Shown: piece after piece, positions 1 through 5,466 of the stretch
How positions within the stretch are numbered: the first letter of the stretch is position 1
How the letters are laid out: every line of letters begins with the position of its first letter
Assembly (NCBI GenBank): GCA_027016355.1
Contig: JALWAF010000108.1
Coordinates: 1-7,948 of the forward strand
DNA: 7,948 nucleotides
From: Candidatus Moraniibacteriota bacterium
GTDB lineage: Bacteria > Patescibacteriota > Minisyncoccia > Moranbacterales > GCA-2747515
Direction: 5' to 3'
Made by a program: the position numbers and the translations under genes
The notes under the pieces: generated by a model
Told to the model about the DNA's origin: nothing
What the model saw: only the letters and a program-made list of their open reading frames with translations
The model's database searches: none

Positions 1-856
1 ATAAAAACACGCCCACTATTACTAAAATGGCTGCGATAATTCTCTTCACTAAATCATCTCGCTCTTTGAGAAAAATGTACCCAAAAATTGTATTTATTAA
101 AACTGTAATCATCGTAAGCGGAGCAACAATTGACATTGGACCTGTTCTAAATGCCAACAAATGAAAAATCGCAGCCATCGCAAAAAAGATTCCAGTCAAA
201 ATATAATATTTTTTATTTTTTGAATTTAAATTAAATTCTTGGCGCAAATCAAAAAAACTCTTCTTCTCAATCACAAAAACAACAATTGCCGGAAGCAAGA
301 AAACTATCAATAAGTAAAACATGAGATTAAATTGTGTAGAAATTTTTACATCAATGGACAATGCACTAGCAAAAGCAAAAGCGGCCACAATCATTAGCCA
401 AACATATTTATTAATTTGAAAAATGCTCTTTTTAAAAATAACAATTATAACACCAATGCTTATAAAAATAGCTCCTATAATATTTTGTAATGTTAAAATT
501 TCTTTAAAAATAAAAATTCCGTATAAAAACATAATCACTTTTGATAATTGCGTTAATACCGAAACAACAGAAACGTCTAAATGCTTATAAGCCAATGCTT
601 TTATACGATCATTTATTGCATACAAAACAATAGCTACAAATAACAATCCATAAATTTTCCAATCCATTGAAAATTTGAATTCATCAAAAGGAATCATAAA
701 CGCAAAAATACCGCTCATTATCAAAAAGATAATAACCAACATACTTGCCGTGTCTTTAGACTGCCTGGCGGTTATTCTATAAAATTGATTAAAGCCGACC
801 ATCATAACAATAGCTAGTATCAAATTTACCTGCCAATATTGAAAAATTTCTAACAT
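1..856 (-). CDS. EamA/DMT-family membrane transporter, C-terminus beyond the window
   Basis: My translation from the ATG at 856 gives 285 open residues (MLEIFQYWQVN...) still open at base 1. It is a very hydrophobic protein made of two similar halves of about 140 residues, the EamA pattern of ten helices in two five-helix repeats. Each half ends with the family's typical stretch: a short acidic-basic turn (FKEILTLQNIIGA near residue 120, FLKERDDLVKRIIAA near residue 265) followed by a glycine-containing helix. EamA proteins are usually about 290-300 residues, so only a few residues are probably missing. Family members are inner-membrane exporters or importers of metabolites, and the substrate cannot be told from sequence. 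No Shine-Dalgarno site precedes the start. The first five codons and the leader are duplicated at 1562-1629. In that copy the frame meets TAA after five codons, so this copy is the working one. Confidence 0.85.
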   Translation of the reverse strand, partial: MLEIFQYWQVNLILAIVMMVGFNQFYRITARQSKDTASMLVIIFLIMSGIFAFMIPFDEFKFSMDWKIYGLLFVAIVLYAINDRIKALAYKHLDVSVVSVLTQLSKVIMFLYGIFIFKEILTLQNIIGAIFISIGVIIVIFKKSIFQINKYVWLMIVAAFAFASALSIDVKISTQFNLMFYLLIVFLLPAIVVFVIEKKSFFDLRQEFNLNSKNKKYYILTGIFFAMAAIFHLLAFRTGPMSIVAPLTMITVLINTIFGYIFLKERDDLVKRIIAAILVIVGVFL

Positions 857-909
857 ACTTTGACTTATTTATTTAGTAGCGACCGAAACAGTGTTCTACC
901 ACTACACAC
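842..909. repeat. 68-bp direct repeat, copy A (toxin 3' side, EamA start)
   Basis: This copy matches 1562-1629 at a constant offset of 720 bases, with mismatches only at 862, 864, 882 and 898 (64 of 68). It spans the first five EamA codons, the leader, and a hairpin at 876-905. On the minus strand the hairpin arms are GTAGTGGT and GTCGCTAC, eight pairs including three G-U wobbles, with a 14-base loop. The repeat ends four bases from the toxin stop codon. Similarity fades at once on both sides. Confidence 0.9.
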
Positions 910-913
910 GCAT

Positions 914-1207
914 TTAAATGACCTGTTCCCAATCTCTACTACCATATCCCAATCTAACAATCTCGATATTTTTATTTATTACTCTATAAAAAATAATAAG
1001 ATTTCTATATTTAATAACTGTGAAATATCGTACACCTTCAATTTTAGAATTCTCTATAGTAACACCAGCATACAAATTATCACTAAGTAACTTACATGTC
1101 TCAATAATTGCTTTTCGAACTTTATGGGCAGCATCTTTGTTGTCGTTAGCAATATATTCTAATAATTTCTGCAAATCCTGTTTTGCTTGTGGTTTTAAGT
1201 AAAACAT
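914..1207 (-). CDS. ParE/RelE-superfamily toxin of a type II toxin-antitoxin system
   Basis: A 97-residue protein with the ParE/RelE layout. Two N-terminal helices (residues about 6-42, rich in Lys, Ala and Leu) are followed by a beta sheet: GVRYFTVIKYRNLIIFYRV at 58-76, then IEIVRLGYGSRDWE at 81-94. The closing pattern, a strand then a turn with Arg-Asp (R91-D92), is typical of ParE. ParE toxins poison DNA gyrase, while RelE relatives cut mRNA on the ribosome, and sequence alone does not decide between them. The ATG overlaps the antitoxin TAA by one base (TAATG), so translation is probably coupled. The stop lies four bases from direct repeat A. It is probably inactive while bound by the upstream antitoxin. 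Confidence 0.87.
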   Translation of the reverse strand: MFYLKPQAKQDLQKLLEYIANDNKDAAHKVRKAIIETCKLLSDNLYAGVTIENSKIEGVRYFTVIKYRNLIIFYRVINKNIEIVRLGYGSRDWEQVI

Positions 1208-1464
1208 TATTTACGTTTATCAATAATTCTCGTCATCCAACTGTCTAACTCCTTCGTTGTCATTTTTTCAGATTTTCCGGAATTAATACCCTGTGATAAA
1301 AAAGATTCAAATTTCTTTTTTTCTCTTGTTTTTTCTATATCATTACGAATAAGAGTTTGCAAATAATCACTCGTAGATGAAAAATGACAAGCTTTCGCTT
1401 GCTTTTTAGCTTTTTCCTTTAGTTGTGTTGGCAATGATAAATTTAAAGTTGTATTTTGTGACAT
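1207..1464 (-). CDS. ribbon-helix-helix antitoxin (ParD-like)
   Basis: An 85-residue protein. Residues 4-10 (NTTLNLS) form the expected DNA-binding strand. Residues 12-25 and 30-46 are the two helices of a ribbon-helix-helix fold. The tail at 47-85 (with SGKSEKMTTKELDSW) resembles the ParD region that wraps the toxin. It should bind and neutralise the toxin encoded next to it and repress the shared promoter. I chose the ATG at 1464. The longer frame from 1509 adds 15 residues that do not look like the family and begins upstream of the predicted transcription start, inside the operator. No Shine-Dalgarno site is visible. It overlaps the toxin start by one base. Confidence 0.85.
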   Translation of the reverse strand: MSQNTTLNLSLPTQLKEKAKKQAKACHFSSTSDYLQTLIRNDIEKTREKKKFESFLSQGINSGKSEKMTTKELDSWMTRIIDKRK

Positions 1465-1491
1465 ATTATTATAATTAACAATTACAATTTT

Positions 1492-1520
1492 ATAATAGCA
1501 CTTGCGCAATAATTGCGCAA
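1492..1520 (-). promoter_or_regulatory. toxin-antitoxin promoter with extended -10
   Basis: On the minus strand TGCTATTAT (1492-1500) is an extended -10 element. It sits 17 bases from a weak -35, TTGCGC (1515-1520), which matches the consensus only in its first three bases. The predicted start is near 1485, leaving a leader of about 20 bases before the antitoxin ATG. The -35 and the outer spacer lie inside the operator palindrome, which suits autorepression by the antitoxin. Confidence 0.55.
1502..1520. promoter_or_regulatory. putative antitoxin operator, two TTGCGCAA sites
   Basis: A perfect 19-bp inverted repeat, TTGCGCAAT then A then ATTGCGCAA. It can equally be read as two self-palindromic TTGCGCAA boxes whose centres are 11 bp apart, about one helical turn. 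That spacing would put two ribbon-helix-helix dimers on the same DNA face. It lies 38 bp upstream of the antitoxin ATG and overlaps the -35. Assignment to the antitoxin is inferred from position. Confidence 0.7.
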
Positions 1521-1561
1521 CTTAAAAATTTATATTTTTTAAAATAATACTTAAAATCTTA

Positions 1562-1629
1562 AAAAATTTCTAACATACTTTAAATTATTTATTTAGTAGC
1601 GGCCGAAACAGTGTTCTGCCACTACACAC
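1562..1629. repeat. 68-bp direct repeat, copy B (DUF523 3' side, relic EamA start)
   Basis: The second copy of the repeat at 842-909. It begins one base after the DUF523 stop codon. Its hairpin (1596-1625) has minus-strand arms GTAGTGGC and GCCGCTAC, eight pairs with a single U-G wobble and no following U-run. It carries the EamA start ATG and four more codons and then reads TAA, so it is a dead copy of the transporter's 5' end. Confidence 0.9.
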
Positions 1630-1630
1630 A

Positions 1631-2044
1631 TTAAACTTCATCTTCAGTTAGCACTTCAATTTCATTTTCTTTTAATATTTTTGCAAAAGTGCCATCACCA
1701 TCAATCAGAGTTTTAGAAAATGTACCGTCATAAACTTTGCCACTACCACAAGATGGCGACTTTGCTTTGAGAATTGCTCCATCACAATTCACAAGCTTTG
1801 CAATCTTTAGACCCTCTTTTGCACCTCTTTCAAATTTAGCAGTAACATCTTCCCCATCTTTTGTAATTACTTTACCGTCCATTTGTTCCGCTGCTGTTCT
1901 AGGCGTAGTCAATCCACCTAATTGCTCTGGACATACTGGAATTGCCTCGCCTCGTTTTACCAATTCTACAACCTTTGGACATAATTTTGACTCACCTTTA
2001 TAATTGCAATTAATTCCAGCTAGGCATGCACTCACTATTTTCAT
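1631..2044 (-). CDS. DUF523 protein, TudS-like Fe-S desulfidase family
   Basis: A 137-residue protein with the DUF523 signature throughout: SACLAGINCNYKG at 5-17, IPVCPEQLGGLTTPR at 35-49, DVTAKFERGA at 66-75 and LKAKSPSCGSG at 92-102. Cys7, Cys38 and Cys99 are the conserved positions expected to hold an iron-sulfur cluster; Cys13, Cys22 and Cys87 are extra. Characterised members (TudS) use a [4Fe-4S] cluster to remove sulfur from thiouracil. Related activity on thiolated nucleobases from RNA turnover is plausible here but inferred. The length is normal for the single-domain form, with no DUF1722 fusion. It starts eight bases after the stop of the small upstream gene with no visible Shine-Dalgarno site, so the two are probably translationally coupled. 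Confidence 0.88.
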   Translation of the reverse strand: MKIVSACLAGINCNYKGESKLCPKVVELVKRGEAIPVCPEQLGGLTTPRTAAEQMDGKVITKDGEDVTAKFERGAKEGLKIAKLVNCDGAILKAKSPSCGSGKVYDGTFSKTLIDGDGTFAKILKENEIEVLTEDEV

Positions 2045-2052
2045 ATTTTTAT

Positions 2053-2277
2053 TTATTCATTATTATTTTTAATCCTATTTTCTACTTCCCCAAGCATAAG
2101 TTGTAATTTTATAACATATCGATATTCTTCTTCATCTTCTCTTTTTTCATACAAATAACTTATCCTAGTCTTTAAACTTTTTGCAACGCTTTTAAGTGTT
2201 TCTTCATCATTTTTTTCCACAGCATCGATTGTATCTTGTACAATATTTTCCTGTCCTGGCATATGCTTAGCTATCAT
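2053..2277 (-). CDS. small charged helical protein of unknown function
   Basis: A 74-residue protein, mostly Glu, Lys, Asp and Arg with regularly spaced Leu, Ile and Val, so probably two or three amphipathic helices or a coiled coil (residues 10-40 and 45-70). There is no Cys, signal peptide or membrane segment, and I recognise no family. It precedes the DUF523 gene by eight bases and is probably in its operon. Oddly, the reading frame stays open for 23 codons upstream, to a TAA at 2347-2349. That part reads as plausible acidic protein (EADFDFVDELEQF), yet contains no ATG, GTG or TTG. The ATG at 2277 has only a weak AGAG upstream. The true start is therefore uncertain: either this ATG, or a 5'-truncated gene. 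Confidence 0.6.
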   Translation of the reverse strand: MIAKHMPGQENIVQDTIDAVEKNDEETLKSVAKSLKTRISYLYEKREDEEEYRYVIKLQLMLGEVENRIKNNNE

Positions 2278-2345
2278 TCCATACTCTTTTTGTATAAATT
2301 GTTCTAATTCATCTACAAAATCAAAATCAGCCTCAACAGCCTTAT

Positions 2346-2351
2346 ATTATA
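2346..2351 (-). promoter_or_regulatory. -10 box TATAAT before the small gene-DUF523 operon
   Basis: An exact TATAAT on the minus strand, about 70 bases upstream of the ATG at 2277 and just downstream of the proS palindrome. The hexamer at a 17-base spacing (ATAGAT) does not resemble a -35, so this is a partial promoter match. If real, transcription starts near 2339. Confidence 0.4.
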
Positions 2352-2381
2352 ACCAATTTCATATAATTATCTATAATCCAC

Positions 2382-2421
2382 AAGGCTCAACCTAGGGTCG
2401 ACCCTAGGTTGAGCCTTTTTT
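2382..2421. terminator. 36-bp perfect palindrome with T-run next to the proS stop
   Basis: Bases 2382-2417 form a perfect palindrome centred on GTCGAC, with the arm AAGGCTCAACCTAGG... It can fold into a stem of about 16 pairs with a four-base loop. The T-run (2416-2421) follows the stem on the plus strand. The proS transcript, on the minus strand, ends one base away, but there the hairpin is preceded by an A-run and followed by TTGTGG rather than a U-run. It may still end proS transcription or protect its 3' end. The shape of an intrinsic terminator, however, points the other way. Confidence 0.6.
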
Positions 2422-2422
2422 G

Positions 2423-3658
2423 TTACTTCAGTTGTTCAATTAACTTTTCAGCACTTATAATTTCGCCATCACTCTCTGTACGTTTTTTATATTCCAGGCC
2501 TCCGCCCTCAAGCGATCGACTTGATACTACTACTCGATATGGGCAACCAATCAAATCTGCATCGGCAAATTTCTCACCTGGTCGTAAATCTCTATCATCC
2601 CACAAAACTTCTATACCAACGTCTTGCAACTTACTATAAATCTCCCCAGCTTTTTCTTCCTCTCCGATATTTATCAGATGGACTTTAAAAGGTGCAACAT
2701 TTTCTGGCCAAACTAAACCATTTTCATCTGCAAAAAGTTCTATAATAATTCCCATTGCACGTGCTGGACCTATTCCATATGAACCCATAATCACTTTTTG
2801 TTCTTTTTCATTTTCATCTCTATAAGTCAAATCAAAAGCATCTGAAAATTTAGTTCCCAGTGAAAAAATATTTCCAGCTTCTGCAGCTTTTGCTTTCACT
2901 AAGTTTTCTTTGTCTAACCCCAAATCAGCAAGAACTTCATCATTATAAACTTCCTCATTTACTGCAATTCTTTTTTCTTTATCAATATAAATTATATCCT
3001 CCCCAGCATCACAAACAGTTTGAAATTCATGAGAATATTTAGAAAAAGTTCCGCCACTTGCAAATGTCAGATATGTTTGTTCTCCTATACCTAGTCTATC
3101 AAACACATTTACATATGCCTGTTTCGCTTTTTCATAAAATTCATCGTGATCTTCTTGAGTTTTGTTAAAAGAGTATAAATCTTTCATGATAAATTCTCGT
3201 CCACGCATAATTCCACTTTTTGCACGAGATTCATTGCGAAATTTTGTTTGAAATTGATACGCACTAAATGGTAAATCTTTGTGTGATGCAACAAAATTTT
3301 TCATCATCGCAGTAATCACTTCTTCATGAGTAAATCCAAGCCCTAATTCTGTACCATTACTGAGTTTTGTTTTAAACCAATTATCCACCACACTGTCATC
3401 CCAGCGATTTGTTTTGCTCCAAATTTCTTTGCTTTGAAGCGCTGTCATTTTTAATTCTTGACCACCTATTGCGTTCATTTCTTGTCGTATAACATCCATT
3501 ATTTTATTCATTACACGCCAACCCAATGGCAAAAAAGAATACACACCCGCCATTTCCTTATGCACAAATCCAGCACGTATTAAAAGTTGTGCGTTTTTTG
3601 ATACTTCATCCTTTGGTGCAAATTTTTGAGTTTTCGTAAAAAGTTGTGATTGTTTCAT
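2423..3658 (-). CDS. proS: prolyl-tRNA synthetase, compact form without the editing domain
   Basis: Charges tRNA-Pro with proline in the cytoplasm. The 411 residues show the class II core: motif 1 around GVYSFLPLGWRVMNKIM (38-54), motif 2 FRNESRAKSGIMRGREF (140-156) and motif 3 GSYGIGPARAMG (292-303). AGNIFSLGTKFS (261-272) is typical of bacterial-type enzymes. The C-terminal anticodon-binding domain runs from about 323 to the end. Standard bacterial ProRS is about 570 residues because an insertion domain between motifs 2 and 3 hydrolyses Ala-tRNA-Pro. Here that stretch is too short to hold it, as in alphaproteobacterial and mitochondrial-type enzymes. The ATG at 3658 fits the family N-terminus; no Shine-Dalgarno site is seen. 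It diverges from dnaB. Confidence 0.95.
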   Translation of the reverse strand: MKQSQLFTKTQKFAPKDEVSKNAQLLIRAGFVHKEMAGVYSFLPLGWRVMNKIMDVIRQEMNAIGGQELKMTALQSKEIWSKTNRWDDSVVDNWFKTKLSNGTELGLGFTHEEVITAMMKNFVASHKDLPFSAYQFQTKFRNESRAKSGIMRGREFIMKDLYSFNKTQEDHDEFYEKAKQAYVNVFDRLGIGEQTYLTFASGGTFSKYSHEFQTVCDAGEDIIYIDKEKRIAVNEEVYNDEVLADLGLDKENLVKAKAAEAGNIFSLGTKFSDAFDLTYRDENEKEQKVIMGSYGIGPARAMGIIIELFADENGLVWPENVAPFKVHLINIGEEEKAGEIYSKLQDVGIEVLWDDRDLRPGEKFADADLIGCPYRVVVSSRSLEGGGLEYKKRTESDGEIISAEKLIEQLK

Positions 3659-3959
3659 AGTAATTTAGTTAAAAGTTTACAAAGTTCATAAAATCAAAAT
3701 CTAAAAAGACACCCTAACGGGAATTACCGACAAAAATTGTATAATTTCTTTTTTCATACGTAAGTGTTTAGATATACCTACATAGTACTTTAAAAATCAT
3801 TTTCTGCCAATATTTAAAAGCGCGCAAAAGATAATCACTCCATCATATCTATAACACTAGCAATATCTCTAAACAAACATTTTTATAATGAAACTCTACT
3901 TTGTTCAAGGCATTTTTCTTTTTACACAGTTTATAAACTAATTACACACTTTTTTGTTG

Positions 3960-3988
3960 TATACAAAATAATTTGTGGATGTTATACT
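3960..3988 (+). promoter_or_regulatory. dnaB promoter, extended -10
   Basis: TGTTATACT (3980-3988) is an extended -10. TATACA (3960-3965) lies exactly 17 bases upstream and matches four of six -35 bases. Transcription would start near 3995, giving a leader of about 80 bases that contains the 4015-4061 hairpin. The -35 overlaps a small palindrome, TTGTATACAA (3957-3966), which could be a regulator site. Confidence 0.55.
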
Positions 3989-4014
3989 TATATTACTTAA
4001 ATTTATATATCTAA

Positions 4015-4061
4015 TAGAGACGCGATTAACCTATCTACCGAAGAGGCAAATCGCGTCTCTA
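4015..4061. repeat. REP-like hairpin in the dnaB leader
   Basis: Perfect 13-bp inverted arms, TAGAGACGCGATT (4015-4027) and AATCGCGTCTCTA (4049-4061), enclose a 21-base loop that has its own short CCT/AGG pairing. On the minus strand it begins with the tetranucleotide GTAG (4059-4062), like the foot of REP elements mobilised by IS200-like TnpA (RAYT) enzymes. Hairpins of the type GTAGAGACGCGAT...ATCGCGTCTC occur as dispersed repeats in several bacterial groups. It ends 14 bases before the dnaB ATG, so it could affect translation of dnaB. Confidence 0.8.
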
Positions 4062-4075
4062 CTATCAAAATTACT

Positions 4076-5437
4076 ATGTCAGATAATGAACAACAACTAC
4101 GTACCCCACCACATTCTCTTGAAGCAGAACGCACAGTTTTGGGCGCTCTTATGCTTGATAAAGATGCTATCATCAAAGTAGCAGACATGATTCATGTAGG
4201 TGATTTTTACAAGGAATCCCACAATTTAATATATGAAGCAATGCTTGCTCTTTATGAAAAAAGTGATCCTTTGGACGTACTTAGTATTTCCAATGAATTA
4301 GAAGAGCAGAACAAAATAGATGAAATAGGTGGTGCTAGTTATTTAGCATCTTTAGTTAGTGGAGTTGCAAGTGCTTCAAATATTACATACTACGCAAAAA
4401 TTATTCAAAAAAAAGCAATCCTGAGACGATTAATTAGTGCAGCCGCAAAAATAAATGAAATGGGCTACAATGAATCTGAAGATGTAGAAAAAACTCTTGA
4501 TGATGCAGAGCAATTGTTATTTGGTTTATCTGAGAAATCCCTCAAACAAGAATTCACTCCCATCAAAACAATTTTGGGTGATGCTTTTGATAGATTGGAT
4601 GATTTACATAAAAATAAGGGTGAAATGCGTGGAGTCCCTACAGGATTCACTGATTTAGATGATTTATTATCAGGATTTCAAAAATCAGACCTCATCATAC
4701 TTGCAGCGCGTCCTTCTGTTGGTAAAACTTCCCTAGCACTTGACATTGCTAGACAAGTGGGCACGCAATCAAACATTCCTGTTGGTATATTTTCTTTGGA
4801 GATGTCCGCGGACCAGCTAGTAGACCGCATGATAGCTGCTGAGGGTGACGTTGACCTCTGGCGACTGAGGACAGGAAATCTCAAAGATTCGGATTTTGTA
4901 AATATAAATGAAACAATGGGAACACTCTCTGAAGCTCCAATTTTTATAGATGATACTTCCAGTGCAAACATCATGGAAATGCGCACCATGGCACGCCGAC
5001 TGCAAGCTGAGCACGATTTAGGACTTATCATAATTGACTATCTACAGCTTATGGAGGGTCGCAGTAATGAAAGCCGTGTGCAAGAAATCTCCGAAATCTC
5101 CCGTGGACTCAAAATGCTTGCCAAAGAATTAAATATACCAATTGTTGCTCTCTCACAGCTTTCTCGTGCAGTTGAATCACGTCCTGATCAACGACCAAAA
5201 CTCTCCGACCTTCGTGAATCTGGTTCAATCGAGCAGGATGCGGATGTTGTAATGTTTATTTACCGTGAAGACCGAGTTAATCCTGACACAGAAAACAAGG
5301 GTATCGCAGAAATAATTGTAGCAAAACATAGAAATGGTCCCGTAGGAATTAAACAACTATATTTCCATGAAGAAGCGGCTTCCTATAAAAATCTAGAGAC
5401 TCATCATAATAACGAACCTAAAACAACTGAAGAATAA
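4076..5437 (+). CDS. dnaB: replicative DNA helicase DnaB
   Basis: The hexameric helicase that unwinds DNA at the replication fork. The 453-residue length is normal and there is no intein. The N-terminal helical domain (about 10-110, starting PPHSLEAERTVLGALML) binds primase and loader. The linker is followed by the RecA-like motor from about 180 (GVPTGFTDLDDLLSGF). Walker A is ARPSVGKTS (211-219) with Lys217 and Thr218. Walker B is LIIID (317-321), followed by the DnaB hallmark YLQLM. The C-terminal part has ALSQLSRAVESRPDQRP, SDLRESGSIEQDADV and the late FIYRED. The ATG at 4076 matches the family start; no Shine-Dalgarno site is visible, and a hairpin ends 14 bases before it. recR follows 29 bases after the stop, in the same direction. 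Confidence 0.97.
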   Translation: MSDNEQQLRTPPHSLEAERTVLGALMLDKDAIIKVADMIHVGDFYKESHNLIYEAMLALYEKSDPLDVLSISNELEEQNKIDEIGGASYLASLVSGVASASNITYYAKIIQKKAILRRLISAAAKINEMGYNESEDVEKTLDDAEQLLFGLSEKSLKQEFTPIKTILGDAFDRLDDLHKNKGEMRGVPTGFTDLDDLLSGFQKSDLIILAARPSVGKTSLALDIARQVGTQSNIPVGIFSLEMSADQLVDRMIAAEGDVDLWRLRTGNLKDSDFVNINETMGTLSEAPIFIDDTSSANIMEMRTMARRLQAEHDLGLIIIDYLQLMEGRSNESRVQEISEISRGLKMLAKELNIPIVALSQLSRAVESRPDQRPKLSDLRESGSIEQDADVVMFIYREDRVNPDTENKGIAEIIVAKHRNGPVGIKQLYFHEEAASYKNLETHHNNEPKTTEE

Positions 5438-5466
5438 ATCTTACTCAGAATTTGAAAATCAATACT

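Larger units (their letters stand above)
3659..4075. other. 417-bp intergenic region between divergent proS and dnaB
   Basis: Very AT-rich and without a credible coding frame. The dnaB side holds a good promoter (3960-3988) and a hairpin repeat (4015-4061). On the proS side I found only weak promoter matches: TATACA on the minus strand at 3738-3743 has no convincing -35. A small CCC-GTTA-GGG hairpin lies in the proS leader at about 3712-3721. I see nothing recognisable in 3745-3955. Confidence 0.7.

Noticed and set aside
842..909. Integron attC site after the toxin gene
   Set aside because: The gene-plus-hairpin layout is cassette-like, but there is no GTTRRRY/RYYYAAC core, the repeat includes transporter codons, and no integrase is seen.
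860..1202. Plus-strand frames opposite the toxin gene
   Set aside because: Low-complexity translations opposite a recognisable ParE-type gene; no ribosome binding site or family match.
1465..1509. Upstream start for the antitoxin (adds 15 residues)
   Set aside because: It starts inside the operator, upstream of the predicted transcription start, and the added residues do not fit a ribbon-helix-helix N-terminus.
3974..3982. DnaA box-like TGTGGATGT near dnaB, with near matches at 2372 and 3385
   Set aside because: Isolated imperfect matches, one of them inside proS; no cluster or AT-rich unwinding array that would suggest an origin.
4678..5031. Long antisense frames inside dnaB, and similar frames inside DUF523, proS and recR
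   Set aside because: They are shadows of strongly conserved genes on the other strand, with no family resemblance or start signals.
5452..5466. TTG start for RecR
   Set aside because: RecR proteins begin M-Y-P, which matches the ATG at 5467; nothing supports the five extra residues.
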